Assembly (NCBI RefSeq): GCF_900094565.1
Contig: NZ_FMAF01000003.1
Coordinates: forward strand, 496,001-560,000
DNA length: 64,000 bases
Origin: Martinezella lusitana
GTDB taxonomy: Bacteria; Pseudomonadota; Alphaproteobacteria; Rhizobiales; Rhizobiaceae
Reading direction: 5' to 3'
A program made the position numbers and the translations under genes. Shown here piece by piece: positions 47,766-57,013 of this stretch; within the stretch, counting starts at the first letter, position 1; each line of letters opens with the position of its first letter. The notes under the pieces were generated by a model. It did no database searches, had not been told where the DNA came from, and worked only from the letters and a program-made list of their open reading frames with translations.

Positions 47766-48617
47766 TTGGAAGACCTTAGCCAGAAACTTAGGGAATATAT
47801 AAAGGTTGGCACACCGGCCGAGCGACGTATTGCCAAGTATTTCTCTGAGCACCTGAATGAACTGCCCTTCGAGACGGCCTCCTCCGTGGCCGATAGACTG
47901 GAATTGAGCCCGATGACAGTTGGGCGTTTCCTGCGATCTCTCGGCTATCACGGACTGGATGGAATAAAGGTCCATCTGAAAGACAACCTGGCCCCGGTTA
48001 CGTTACACTTGCCTAACATTCTGGAGCAGCTTCAGAAGGACGCCAGCGAGGGTCGCCCGCTCGCAACCCAGATCGCCGAACAGGTCGAGATGCTGCAGCA
48101 TATCTACAATCTCGCCAACCAGCCGCAATGGCTGGAAGCGGTGACAACGATCCTTTCATCCGGGAATGTCTTCATCACCGCCCATCCCAGCCTCGCAGGT
48201 CTCGGGCGCCATTTCTGCGACCGCCTGACATTTGCCCGCGATCATGTGCTCTTCCTCGACGGGGCCAACGGCAGCTATGTCGAGCTGCTAGGCGGGCAGT
48301 CCCAAGACGAGCTGCTCATCGTCATCGATTCGCCGCGCTTCGTCGCATCGCGGCTGTTGGCACGTTCCGCTCGTCGCGCCGGACACAAGGTGCTGCTGGC
48401 AACCGGCCAATTCACGGAATGGGCGCATGAATTCGCAAACATCACGCTTTCGCTGCCGCCTCAACGGGCCAATAGCCGCGAGAACCTCTCGGCCATGATG
48501 TCGCTGCTGGAATTCCTGGCCATAGCCGTCATCCAAGCCGCCGGCGAAACCGCGGAAACCAGAATTCGCCGGATCGAAGAGCTGCAAGGCATGTTTGCCT
48601 ATGCACCGCTGCGGTAG
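47766..48617 (+). CDS. RpiR-family transcriptional regulator
   Basis: Regulator of about 283 aa: an N-terminal HTH of the RpiR type (AERRIAKYFSEHL, then ASSVADRLELSPMTVGRFL) and a C-terminal SIS sugar-phosphate-binding domain (about 110-250). No ATG is available. TTG 47766 has GAGG eight bases upstream and gives family length; TTG 47709 lacks an SD. It is convergent with the polyol kinase operon and may regulate it, although a SorC-type regulator sits at that operon's other end. Confidence 0.82.
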   Translation: MEDLSQKLREYIKVGTPAERRIAKYFSEHLNELPFETASSVADRLELSPMTVGRFLRSLGYHGLDGIKVHLKDNLAPVTLHLPNILEQLQKDASEGRPLATQIAEQVEMLQHIYNLANQPQWLEAVTTILSSGNVFITAHPSLAGLGRHFCDRLTFARDHVLFLDGANGSYVELLGGQSQDELLIVIDSPRFVASRLLARSARRAGHKVLLATGQFTEWAHEFANITLSLPPQRANSRENLSAMMSLLEFLAIAVIQAAGETAETRIRRIEELQGMFAYAPLR

Positions 48618-48645
48618 CGGACGCCCTCGCGGCAAGCCGACCCGC

Positions 48646-50229
48646 CTATTCCATCGCGTCCAGTTCGGCCCGATGCCGATACATGGCAAGGAAGCGCCTG
48701 TATTCGCGATCGTAAAGCGCCTTCTTGCCGGTGTCAGGCAGACGTTCGTAACCGCCCGGATACATAGCGGCGCCAGCAACAGCCAGGCTTTCATGAAGAC
48801 CACAGGAAACGGAAGCCGCGATTGCGGTCCCGAGCAGCACCGCCTCGTTCATTTTCGGAACGACGACCCTGCAGCCGGTGACGTCGGAATAGAGCTCCAT
48901 GAGCACCGAGTTCTTCACATGGCCGCCTGCGACATGCAGCGTGTCATGCACGTAGCCATAGTCGCGCATCCTGTCGAGGATATGGCGGATACCGAGCGCT
49001 ATGCCGATGCTGGTACGCCAATAGAGCCGGCAAAGGCCATCGAAGGAGGCGTCAAGCGTCATACCGCTGATAACGCCCATCGCGTGCGGATCGGCCAGCG
49101 GTGACCGATTGCCATGAAAATCGGGTAGCACATGGATGCGTCCGCCGAGGGATTCGCCCTCGGCAAGCCGAAGCTCCGCGATCCTCTTGACGATACGGTC
49201 ATGCAATGCCGCCGTCGGCTGGCCGCCCGCCGCGTGCATGCTGACGATATGGTCGAGCAGAGCGCCCGTTGCCGATTGCCCGGCTTCGGCAAGCCACATG
49301 CCTGGAAAGACGGCCTCGTAATAAGGACCCCACATGCCGGTGCTACGCTTTCGTTCGCGCGCGAGGGAGACGATGCAGCTCGACGTTCCGGCGATGAGCG
49401 CCAGCTGGCGTTCCAGAGTGCCGGGATCCCCGGCATGCCCACTGAGCGCGCCGAGCGCACCCGCATAGGCGTCGATCATGCCGGCGCCAACATGGCAGGC
49501 GCGGTCCAGCCCCAGCGCTTCGGCAGCCTCCGCCGTCAACGTTCCCATGCTCTTTCCGACGGGAACGCTCTCTTCGGGCAGACCGCCGCGCTCGCGCAGG
49601 TCGCCGAGGCCGATCACGTTCAGGAAATCCGCCTGCCAGCCCGGTTGGCGATGGGCGAGATAGTTCCATTTCGCCACGAGCGTGCAGCGCGAGCGCGCTG
49701 GCGATCCCGTTGCCTTCCAGGTCATGAAATCCGCTAGATCGAAGAAATAGCCGGCCTGCACCCAGCTTTCCGGCAGGTTCTCTTTCAGCCACATCAGCTT
49801 CGGCATTTCCATTTCCGGCGACATGAACTCGCCGGAATAGTCGAGAACCTCGTGCCTAGTCGCCGTGCAGTAATCCGCCTCGGCAAGCGCCCGGTGATCG
49901 AGCCAGACGAGGGTATCGAAACGGGCCTCGCCTCCTGTGGAAACCGTCAACTGCCTGCCCTGCCTGTCGCGCACGACCAGCGAACAGGTAGCGTCGAATC
50001 CGATCGCGCCGATAGCGGATGCATCGACACCGGAGACCTTCACCGCACTACGAACGGCCGCGCAGACGGCGGCCCAAATGTCCTCGGAATCATGCTCGGC
50101 GTGGTTTTCACGCGGGCGATTCATCAGGATCGGAAATTCGCTTTTTCCCAGCAGTGAGCCGTTCGCCGTGAAGACACCGGCGCGTGCGCTGCCTGTGCCG
50201 ATATCGACCGCAACCACGTGATCACGCAT
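48646..50229 (-). CDS. FGGY-family pentulose kinase, probable D-ribulokinase
   Basis: Sugar kinase of 527 aa. The phosphate loop is VAVDIGTGSARAGVF (residues 6-20), GAGMIDAYAGALGA carries the catalytic Asp, and AGTSSCIVSL follows. The TCSLV motif in FDATCSLVV is, from memory, the mark of the D-ribulokinase branch of the family. Next to a polyol transporter and mannitol dehydrogenase, it would phosphorylate the ketose formed from a pentitol. It is the last gene of the minus-strand polyol series. Confidence 0.87.
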   Translation of the reverse strand: MRDHVVAVDIGTGSARAGVFTANGSLLGKSEFPILMNRPRENHAEHDSEDIWAAVCAAVRSAVKVSGVDASAIGAIGFDATCSLVVRDRQGRQLTVSTGGEARFDTLVWLDHRALAEADYCTATRHEVLDYSGEFMSPEMEMPKLMWLKENLPESWVQAGYFFDLADFMTWKATGSPARSRCTLVAKWNYLAHRQPGWQADFLNVIGLGDLRERGGLPEESVPVGKSMGTLTAEAAEALGLDRACHVGAGMIDAYAGALGALSGHAGDPGTLERQLALIAGTSSCIVSLARERKRSTGMWGPYYEAVFPGMWLAEAGQSATGALLDHIVSMHAAGGQPTAALHDRIVKRIAELRLAEGESLGGRIHVLPDFHGNRSPLADPHAMGVISGMTLDASFDGLCRLYWRTSIGIALGIRHILDRMRDYGYVHDTLHVAGGHVKNSVLMELYSDVTGCRVVVPKMNEAVLLGTAIAASVSCGLHESLAVAGAAMYPGGYERLPDTGKKALYDREYRRFLAMYRHRAELDAME

Positions 50230-50249
50230 GCAAAAGAGGTCCCGACCAC

Positions 50250-50924
50250 TTATCTCTTGTTGCGGACAAGTTGTATCAAATCCGGCATCGCGTCAAACAC
50301 GACTTCCGGAGAAAGCTGCTCCAGTTCCGCGCGATAACTGGGTGAATGAGCATGCGAACCACCGGTAAACGCGAAGACCGTCATGCCCGCCGCCCGCGCC
50401 GCCGTGATCCCCGCCGGACTGTCTTCGATGACGATGCAATCTCCTGGAGCGACCCCCATCCGTTTGGCGGCAAAGAGGAAAAGATCGGGTGCGGGCTTGC
50501 CCCGCTTGACCATGCTGGCGCTGAAGATGTTCGGCTCCAGCCGCTGCAAAAGGCCGGTCACCCCGAGCGAGAGCCGGATACGTTCCAGCTGGCTCGAAGA
50601 CGCGACGCAACGGGGAAGCGTCAGTGCATCCAGCGTTGCCGCAATGCCGTCGATCGGCTTCAGCTCGTGCTTGAAGCGCTCGTAGAGATCGTTGCGGATG
50701 CGATCGAGGAAAACCTGGTCGATGAAAACGTCGAATTCCGTCTGCAGCGTGTCGACGAGCGTCGCGAGGCTCTTGCCGAGAAAGCGGCTGTAGACATCCT
50801 CCTCGCTCATATCCACGCCGACATCGTGCATCGCCCGGATGAGCACGCTGACCGACAGCGGCTCGCTATCGACAAGCACGCCATCGCAATCGAAGATTAC
50901 GAGTCCCTTCTTCGCATCGGTCAT
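50250..50924 (-). CDS. HAD-superfamily hydrolase, beta-phosphoglucomutase-like
   Basis: A 224-aa HAD protein. The nucleophile motif is FDCDGVLVDSEPL (residues 11-23), motif II lies in CVASSSQLERI, motif III in KRGKPAPDLFL, and motif IV in IVIEDSPAGITAARAAG. The cap between residues 23 and 90 is the helical type of sugar-phosphate phosphatases. It lies 20 bp upstream of the kinase gene and could dephosphorylate a stray sugar phosphate made by the polyol pathway. Confidence 0.88.
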   Translation of the reverse strand: MTDAKKGLVIFDCDGVLVDSEPLSVSVLIRAMHDVGVDMSEEDVYSRFLGKSLATLVDTLQTEFDVFIDQVFLDRIRNDLYERFKHELKPIDGIAATLDALTLPRCVASSSQLERIRLSLGVTGLLQRLEPNIFSASMVKRGKPAPDLFLFAAKRMGVAPGDCIVIEDSPAGITAARAAGMTVFAFTGGSHAHSPSYRAELEQLSPEVVFDAMPDLIQLVRNKR

Positions 50925-50986
50925 CGTAGATCCAACCCGAATTCTGTTGCTGTCCCGCCGACCCTAATATCGACATGACAATGAAA

Positions 50987-51016
50987 AACGGCCGGAGCAG
51001 GAGAACTCCGACCGTT
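50987..51016 (-). terminator. Terminator after mtlK
   Basis: On the minus strand AACGGTCGGAG pairs with CTCCGGCCGTT (one wobble) around an 8-nt loop, followed by TTTCATTG. It sits 7 bp after the mtlK stop, so the HAD and kinase genes are probably reached by read-through or their own promoter. Confidence 0.85.
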
Positions 51017-51022
51017 CAAAAG

Positions 51023-52504
51023 TTATTCCGCGAGTTTGTTGTCCAGGTATAGCTGCAGGGTGACGCGGGTACCCTTTTCCCACAGCGTTTTTAGGGCATG
51101 CGCGAAGCGCTTGCGGAAGAGATCGGATTTGGCGACGGTGCCGAAGATATCGTCGAACACGAGGAAGGCATCCGGATCGTCCTTTGCCTTCAAAGCGGCT
51201 TCGTGCAGCCGGTCGGCACTGGCATCGTTGAAGACGATGTCCTGGCCGCTGTCCGTCTTGCCGGCGAAATATCGGCACCACAGGGCGGAGACCAGCGCGA
51301 GACCGACCACATCCTCGCCGCGGGCGAGGCGGTCTGCCGTGGACGGCAGGATGAACTTCGGCTGGCGGTTGGAGCCGTCCTGCGCCAGACGCGGAATGGT
51401 GTCGGCGATCTTCGGATTGGAGAAGCGCCGCTCGATCAGCTTGAAGTAATCCGCGAGCACCGTGTTCGGCACCGGCGGAATGACGGGGATGATCTCGTCA
51501 TTCTCGAGCTTGGCGAGATAGGCGCGGATCAACGGTTCCTCCATCGCCTCATGCACGAAATGCACATCCATCAGTGCCGCCGGATAGGCGATGGCCGCAT
51601 GACCGCCATTGAGGATGCGGATCTTCATGTGCTCATAGGGCGTGACATCTGGAACGAAGGTGACGCCGACCTTCTCAAGCGCCGGGCGGCCTGCCGGAAA
51701 ATTGTCTTCCAGCACCCACTGCTTGAATTCCTCGCAATAGACGGGCCAATTGTCCTCGATATCGAAGACATCCTTGAGCAGATCGATCTCGCGCGTGCCG
51801 GTCGCCGGCGTGATGCGGTCGACCATGCCGTTCGGGAAGGCGACATTTTCGGCGATCCAGTCGGCAAAGGCCGGATCGGAAAGCCGCGCCGTACCGATGA
51901 CGGCGGCTTTGGTGACGCCGCCATTATGAGGGATATTGTCGCAGGACATGACGGTGAACGGCTGCAGACCGGCAGCGCGGCGCGCCTTGAGGCCGGCGAC
52001 AATAAGGCCGAACACCGTCTTAGGCGCATCCGGGTTCTGCCCGTCGGCGACGATCGCCGGATGGGCCGGATTGAACTTGCCCGAGGCATCGATGAAATAG
52101 CCGCCTTCGGTGATCGTCATCGAGACAATGCGGATGGAGGGATCGGCAAGCTTGGCGATGATCGTCTTGGCATCGCCGACCGGCAGGATGCCGACCATGG
52201 GCGCAGTGACGCGGGCAGCCGTGCGGTTGTTGTCCTGCTCGACGACGGTCGTCAGAAAGTCCTGCGCGGCGAGCTTCTCCCGCATGGCGGCATCGGACGG
52301 CAGCACGCCCGCGCCGATGATCGCCCAGTCATGGTCGTGGCCGGCGTTGAACAGGTCGTCGAGATAGATTGCTTGATGCGCGCGATGGAAATTACCGACA
52401 CCGAAATGCACGATGCCCGCCGACAGCGACTTCGGATCATATGCGGGAATGGCGGCTGTTGCGGCCGCCTCCTGGAGAGTTGCGAGCGATAGTTTGCACG
52501 TCAT
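51023..52504 (-). CDS. mtlK: Mannitol dehydrogenase (long-chain polyol dehydrogenase)
   Basis: NAD-dependent oxidation of mannitol, arabitol or sorbitol to the ketose; 493 aa. The N-terminal cofactor region has VHFGVGNFHRAHQAIYLDDL, and the catalytic Lys-Asn-His triad is in MKIRILNGGHAAIAYP, as in the Pseudomonas mannitol dehydrogenase. ATG 52504 follows AAGGA; the longer frame upstream adds 42 unlikely residues. It follows the smoEFGK transporter genes and is the main catabolic enzyme of the locus. Confidence 0.95.
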   Translation of the reverse strand: MTCKLSLATLQEAAATAAIPAYDPKSLSAGIVHFGVGNFHRAHQAIYLDDLFNAGHDHDWAIIGAGVLPSDAAMREKLAAQDFLTTVVEQDNNRTAARVTAPMVGILPVGDAKTIIAKLADPSIRIVSMTITEGGYFIDASGKFNPAHPAIVADGQNPDAPKTVFGLIVAGLKARRAAGLQPFTVMSCDNIPHNGGVTKAAVIGTARLSDPAFADWIAENVAFPNGMVDRITPATGTREIDLLKDVFDIEDNWPVYCEEFKQWVLEDNFPAGRPALEKVGVTFVPDVTPYEHMKIRILNGGHAAIAYPAALMDVHFVHEAMEEPLIRAYLAKLENDEIIPVIPPVPNTVLADYFKLIERRFSNPKIADTIPRLAQDGSNRQPKFILPSTADRLARGEDVVGLALVSALWCRYFAGKTDSGQDIVFNDASADRLHEAALKAKDDPDAFLVFDDIFGTVAKSDLFRKRFAHALKTLWEKGTRVTLQLYLDNKLAE

Positions 52505-52657
52505 GTCTCTAGTCCTTCTGGAAAGGTCTCTGGCTCCGGGCGGCTTGGGAGGACCGCTCCGGCTGGTATGCTTCCCGGCCCGCTGATATCGATGGATGCG
52601 GACCGGGACAGATGCATTTGCCGAGCGCATGCGGCGAGCAAGGCGTCGGCGCGGGGC

Positions 52658-53656
52658 TCAGATCGACAATCCCTCGGCGTTGAACCGGTGAATCTGCGAC
52701 TTGTCCGGCGTCAGCTAGACGGTATCTCCGGCGCGGGCCGGGAAATCGCCGGAACCGCGTGCCGTCATGACACCGATCCCGTCGACGTCGATATGCAGGA
52801 ACGTGTCGGAACCAAGGTGCTCGGCGACGGTTACCTTGCCCTGCCAGTCGCCCGAGGTGGTCGACAGCAGGACATGCTCCGGCCGAACGCCGATCGTGTC
52901 GCCGCCAAGACTCTGCGCATAGGCGCCCTTGACGAAATTCATCTTCGGCGAGCCGATGAAGCCGGCGACGAAGAGATTGCGCGGTCTCTTATAGAGCTCC
53001 AGCGGCGAGCCCACCTGCTCGATGTTGCCGCGGTTGAGCACGACGATCTTGTCGGCCATGGTCATGGCTTCCACCTGATCGTGCGTCACATAGACCATCG
53101 TCGTCTTCAGCTGCTGATGCAGCTCGCTGATCTCGAGGCGCATGTTGACGCGCAGCGCCGCGTCCAGGTTCGACAAGGGTTCGTCGAACAGGAAGGCTGC
53201 CGGCTGGCGCACGATGGCCCGGCCAATGGCGACGCGCTGACGCTGGCCGCCGGAAAGCTGGCGAGGCTTGCGCTCCAGATAATCGGTCAGGTTGAGGACG
53301 CGTGCTGCGTCTGACACCTTCCTGTCGATCTCCGCCTGCGGCAGGTTCGCCATCTTCAGCGGAAAGGCGATGTTCTTGCGTACGCTCATATGGGGATAGA
53401 GCGCATAGGACTGGAACACCATGGCCAACCCTCGGTCGGACGGCTTCAGATTGGTGCCGTCCTTGCCGTCGATCAGAATCTGCCCGCCGGAGACGTCTTC
53501 GAGGCCGGCGATCAGACGCAGCAGCGTGGATTTGCCGCAACCCGACGGGCCGACGAACACCACGAACTCGCCATTGCTGATTTCGAGGTCGATGGAAGGG
53601 ATGACCTTGGCTTCGCCAAAGACCTTAGAAACCTTCTTAAGGACAATGCTACCCAT
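52658..53656 (-). pseudogene. smoK: Polyol ABC transporter ATP-binding protein SmoK, interrupted by an amber codon
   Basis: CUT1 ATPase with intact Walker [10 protein letters not shown], signature [15 protein letters not shown] and Walker [12 protein letters not shown]. Translation stops at TAG 52715-52717 after 313 residues (GDTV), yet the same frame continues for 18 sense codons (LTPDKSQIHRFNAEGLSI) to a TGA at 52658. Without the amber the protein would be 332 aa, normal for this family, and the lost segment is the last strand of the regulatory domain. The nucleotide-binding domain is complete, so the truncated protein may still work. Sequencing error is possible. GGGAGAG precedes the ATG. 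Confidence 0.82.
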
Positions 53657-53667
53657 GTTTCTCTCCC

Positions 53668-54510
53668 TTACTTAACCGCGCCGAAGGTAAGGCCGCGAAC
53701 GAGTTGTTTTTGACTAAACCAGCCGAGGATCAGGATCGGGGCGATCGCCATGGTCGATGCCGCCGAAAGCTTGGCATAGAACAGGCCCTCCGGGCTGGAA
53801 TAGGAGGCGATGAAGGTGCTCAGCGGCGCCGCGTCGACGGCGGACAGGTTGAGCGTCCAGAAGGCTTCGTTCCAGGCGAGGATGATGTTGAGCAACATCG
53901 TCGAGGCAAGGCCGGGGATCGCCATCGGCGTCAGCACGTAGATGATCTCCTTTGCCAGCGTCGCGCCGTCCATGCGGGCGGCTTCGAGGATCTCGCCGGG
54001 GATCTCCTTGAAGTAGGTGTAGAGCATCCAGACGATGATCGGCAGATTGATCAGCATCAGCACGACCACCATACCCACCCGGCTGGCGAACTGGTTGTTG
54101 AGCAGCCCGAAACCTTGGAACAGCAGATAGATCGGGATGAAGGCGCCGACCGGCGGCATCATCTTCGTGGACAGCATCCACATCAACACGTCCTTGGTCC
54201 GCTTGGTCGGCGAAAATGCCATGGCCCAGGCGGCCGGAACGGCGACGATGAGGCCGAGGATCGTCGAGCCGAAGGCGATGATGACCGAGTTGCCGAAGTG
54301 GAGGAAGTAATCCGAGCGCGACTGCACCTCGAAATAATTCTCCAGCGTCCAGTGAAAGAAGAGGAACTGTGGCGGCGAGGCGATCGCATCGCCTTCCGTC
54401 TTGAAGCTCGTCAGGATCGTCCACAGGATCGGGAAGAAGATGAGCAGGGCGACGATCCAGGCGACCACCGACATGAGCACCTTGCGTTGCGTAGTGACTT
54501 TGCGTGCCAT
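53668..54510 (-). CDS. smoG: Polyol ABC transporter permease SmoG (MalG type)
   Basis: Inner-membrane subunit of 280 aa with six helices and the EAA loop [17 protein letters not shown] near 175. GGAGG six bases upstream lies across the end of smoF, and the ATG begins one base after that gene's stop. It works with SmoF and SmoK to import mannitol-type polyols. Confidence 0.93.
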   Translation of the reverse strand: MARKVTTQRKVLMSVVAWIVALLIFFPILWTILTSFKTEGDAIASPPQFLFFHWTLENYFEVQSRSDYFLHFGNSVIIAFGSTILGLIVAVPAAWAMAFSPTKRTKDVLMWMLSTKMMPPVGAFIPIYLLFQGFGLLNNQFASRVGMVVVLMLINLPIIVWMLYTYFKEIPGEILEAARMDGATLAKEIIYVLTPMAIPGLASTMLLNIILAWNEAFWTLNLSAVDAAPLSTFIASYSSPEGLFYAKLSAASTMAIAPILILGWFSQKQLVRGLTFGAVK

Positions 54511-54511
54511 C

Positions 54512-55384
54512 TTAAGCCTCCAGATTCTTGCCGACCGCGCGCATCAGGAAGATCGCGACGATATTGGCGAGGATGACTGCGATGATGCCGCCCGCCGATG
54601 CGCCGCCGACATCCTGCGACAGCACGATCTGCGAATAGACAAGATAGGTGAGATTGGTCGTCGCCGTGCCCGGGCCGCCATTGGTGGTGACGAGGATTTC
54701 GGCGAAGGCGGACAGAAGGAAGATCGTCTCGATCAGGATCACGACCGTAATGGCGCGGGCCAGATGCGGCAGGGTGATATAGATGAACTTCGAAACCGGG
54801 CCTGCGCCGTCCATTTCGGCGGCTTCCTTCTGCTCTTCGTCCAGCGACTGCAAAGCGGTGAGCAGGATGAGCGTGGCGAAGGGAAGCCACTGCCAGGCGA
54901 CGATGATAATGACCGACAGCAGCGGAACGGTCTCCAGCCAGGTCAGCGGATCGAGCCCGAACAATCGGAAGAGATGCGCCAGCAGCCCGTTCACCGGGTT
55001 CATGAACATATGCTTCCAGATGAGGGCGGCGACCGTCGGCATCACGAAGAAGGGCGCAAGCACCAGCATGCGCACGATGCCCTGGCCGAAGATCGGCTGA
55101 TCAAGAAGGAGTGCCAGCGCTATGCCGCCGACCACGGTAATCAGCAACGCACCACCGACGAGCAACAGCGTCACGATCAACGAACTCAGGAAGGCCGGAT
55201 CGCTTAAGAAGTATTCGAAGTTGAGCCAACCGACGAAGTCGTGCGCGCCGGGCGACAGGAGATTGTAATTCAGCGTCGAGAAATAGATCGTCATCACGAG
55301 CGGGACGATCATCCACGCAAAGAGGAGGAGAACCGATGGCGCCATCATGATGCGCGCGGTGGAACGGGTGTGCAACGTTGCCAT
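54512..55384 (-). CDS. smoF: Polyol ABC transporter permease SmoF (MalF type)
   Basis: Inner-membrane subunit of 290 aa with six helices, NGGPGTATTNLTYLVY near 232 and the EAA loop QKEAAEMDGAGPVSKF near 182. The frame opens upstream to 55492, but ATG 55384 removes an unlikely basic leader. Its SD is weak (AGGTCGG), which fits lower expression than the binding protein. A hairpin with a T-run lies between it and smoE. Confidence 0.91.
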   Translation of the reverse strand: MATLHTRSTARIMMAPSVLLLFAWMIVPLVMTIYFSTLNYNLLSPGAHDFVGWLNFEYFLSDPAFLSSLIVTLLLVGGALLITVVGGIALALLLDQPIFGQGIVRMLVLAPFFVMPTVAALIWKHMFMNPVNGLLAHLFRLFGLDPLTWLETVPLLSVIIIVAWQWLPFATLILLTALQSLDEEQKEAAEMDGAGPVSKFIYITLPHLARAITVVILIETIFLLSAFAEILVTTNGGPGTATTNLTYLVYSQIVLSQDVGGASAGGIIAVILANIVAIFLMRAVGKNLEA

Positions 55385-55446
55385 GGCAAGTACCGACCTA
55401 TCTTTTAAGCAGGGAGAGGTGGCCGTGGACCGGCTGAAATAAAAAG

Positions 55447-55479
55447 GGCCGCCAAGGGCAATGCGGGCGCTCGGCGGCC
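55447..55479 (-). terminator. Hairpin with T-run between smoE and smoF
   Basis: On the minus strand GGCCGCC and GGCGGCC form a 7-bp GC stem around a 19-nt loop, then CTTTTTATTTC. It lies 54 bp after smoE and probably causes partial termination, giving more binding protein than permease. Confidence 0.72.
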
Positions 55480-55532
55480 TGGTGGAAAGCAATACCCGAG
55501 AGGAGCACTGCTTTCCATACCTTCAACGGCTT

Positions 55533-56849
55533 CTATTTCGGATAACCAGCCTTCGTCATTTCGCGGCTGGTCAGCTGCTGTGCGGCCTTGAGAGCCTGAT
55601 CCACGGAGATCTGGCCGGCAAGGGCTGCGGAGAACTGCTGGCCGACGGCCGTGCCGATGCCCTGGAATTCGGGGATCGCCACGAACTGGACGCCGACATA
55701 GGGAACCGGCTTGACGGTCGGATGCGTCGGATCAGCAGAGTTGATCGAGTCGAGCGTCATCTTCGCGAAAGGCGCAGCCTTCTGGTAATCCGCACTCGCA
55801 TAGAGTGACGTACGGGTGCCGGGAGGTGCGTTCAGCCAACCTTCCTTCTGGGCGACAAGGTTGGTGTAATCCTTGCTGGTTGCCCAGGCGATGAACTTCT
55901 CGGCGGCCTCGGTCTTCTTCGAAGAGGCCGGGATGGCGAGGTTCCATGCCCAGAGCCAGTTGCCACGCTTGCCGAGGCCCTTGTCCGGAGCCAGCGCGAA
56001 GCCGACCTTGTCTGCCACCTTCGACTGCTTCGGGTCGGAAACGAACGAAGCTGCAACCGTCGCGTCGATCCACATGCCGCACTTTCCGGTCTGGAAGAGC
56101 GACAGGTTTTCGTTGAAGCCGTTCGACGATGCGCCCGGAGGGCCGGCGTCCTTCATCAGCTTGACGTAGAAGTCGAGCGTGTTCTTCCACTCCGGCTGAT
56201 CGAACTGCGGCTTCCACTTCTCGTCGAACCAGCGCGCGCCGAACGAATTCGACATCGCCGTCAGGAACGCCATGTTCTCGCCCCAGCCGGCCTTGCCGCG
56301 GAGGCAGATGCCGTAGACTTCATGATCCTTGTCGGTGATCTTGCGGGCAGCATCGGCGATGAAATCCCAGGTCGGCGCATCCGGCATCTTCAGGCCGGCC
56401 TTGTCGAACAGGTCCTTGCGGTACATCACCATCGAGCTTTCGCCATAGAACGGCGCAGCGTAAAGCTTGCCGTCCGTGGTCAGGCCGCTGCGAATGGCCG
56501 GGAGCAGGTCATTCACATCATAGTTCTTGTCGCCGGAGAGCTTGTCGAGCGGGGCGAGCCAGCCGAGCTTGCTCCAGATCGGCACTTCATAGGTGCCGAT
56601 CGTCAGAACGTCGTATTGGCCCGCCTTGGTGGCGATGTCGGTCGTAACCTTCTGGCGCAATACGTTTTCTTCAAGGGTGACCCATTGCAGGTCGATATCG
56701 GGGTTCTTGGCTTTGAAATCGTCCGTAAGCTTCTGCATACGGACCATGTCGCCATTGTTGACTGTCGCAATTGTAAGGGTTTCAGCAGACGCCAAGCCGG
56801 CAAACATCAGGGCCGAGCAGGCGCTCAGCAATATGGTTTTCAATTTCAT
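55533..56849 (-). CDS. smoE: Polyol ABC transporter substrate-binding protein SmoE
   Basis: Periplasmic receptor of 438 aa with a signal peptide (residues 1-22, ASA). Features of the family 1 fold are LTIATVNNGDMVRMQKLTDD after the cleavage site, DGKLYAAPFYGESSMVMYRK near 126, and a C-terminal VPYVGVQFVAIPEFQGIG. GGGAGG precedes the ATG. It is the first transporter gene, just downstream of the SorC-type regulator, and binds sorbitol, mannitol or a related polyol by analogy with rhizobial Smo/Mtl systems. Confidence 0.93.
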   Translation of the reverse strand: MKLKTILLSACSALMFAGLASAETLTIATVNNGDMVRMQKLTDDFKAKNPDIDLQWVTLEENVLRQKVTTDIATKAGQYDVLTIGTYEVPIWSKLGWLAPLDKLSGDKNYDVNDLLPAIRSGLTTDGKLYAAPFYGESSMVMYRKDLFDKAGLKMPDAPTWDFIADAARKITDKDHEVYGICLRGKAGWGENMAFLTAMSNSFGARWFDEKWKPQFDQPEWKNTLDFYVKLMKDAGPPGASSNGFNENLSLFQTGKCGMWIDATVAASFVSDPKQSKVADKVGFALAPDKGLGKRGNWLWAWNLAIPASSKKTEAAEKFIAWATSKDYTNLVAQKEGWLNAPPGTRTSLYASADYQKAAPFAKMTLDSINSADPTHPTVKPVPYVGVQFVAIPEFQGIGTAVGQQFSAALAGQISVDQALKAAQQLTSREMTKAGYPK

Positions 56850-56869
56850 ATCTTCCTCCCAGAAGATTA

Positions 56870-57013
56870 AAAATGAGCATTCGCTTTGCTCGTGGGCAAT
56901 TACTCACCTCTTGCGACAAAATGTCAATGCGAATTCGTTGCTGCATTGCCGTGCAAACAACCTATCTATTTGTTTTCATGGACTATATTTTTTGCTCACG
57001 CCCTGAGCAAAAA
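56870..57013. promoter_or_regulatory. Candidate operators for the smo regulator
   Basis: TGAGCATTCGCTTTGCTC (56873-56890 region) and a stronger palindrome at 56989-57013, with TTTTTGCTCA and TGAGCAAAAA as perfect 10-bp arms around CGCCC, share the TGAGCA/TTGCTC half-site and flank the smoE promoter region. The second overlaps the end of the regulator gene and could also act as its terminator. Confidence 0.5.

Noticed and set aside
51098..52492. A 464-aa frame opposite mtlK
   Set aside because: mtlK shows its catalytic Lys-Asn-His triad; the antisense frame is a composition artefact.
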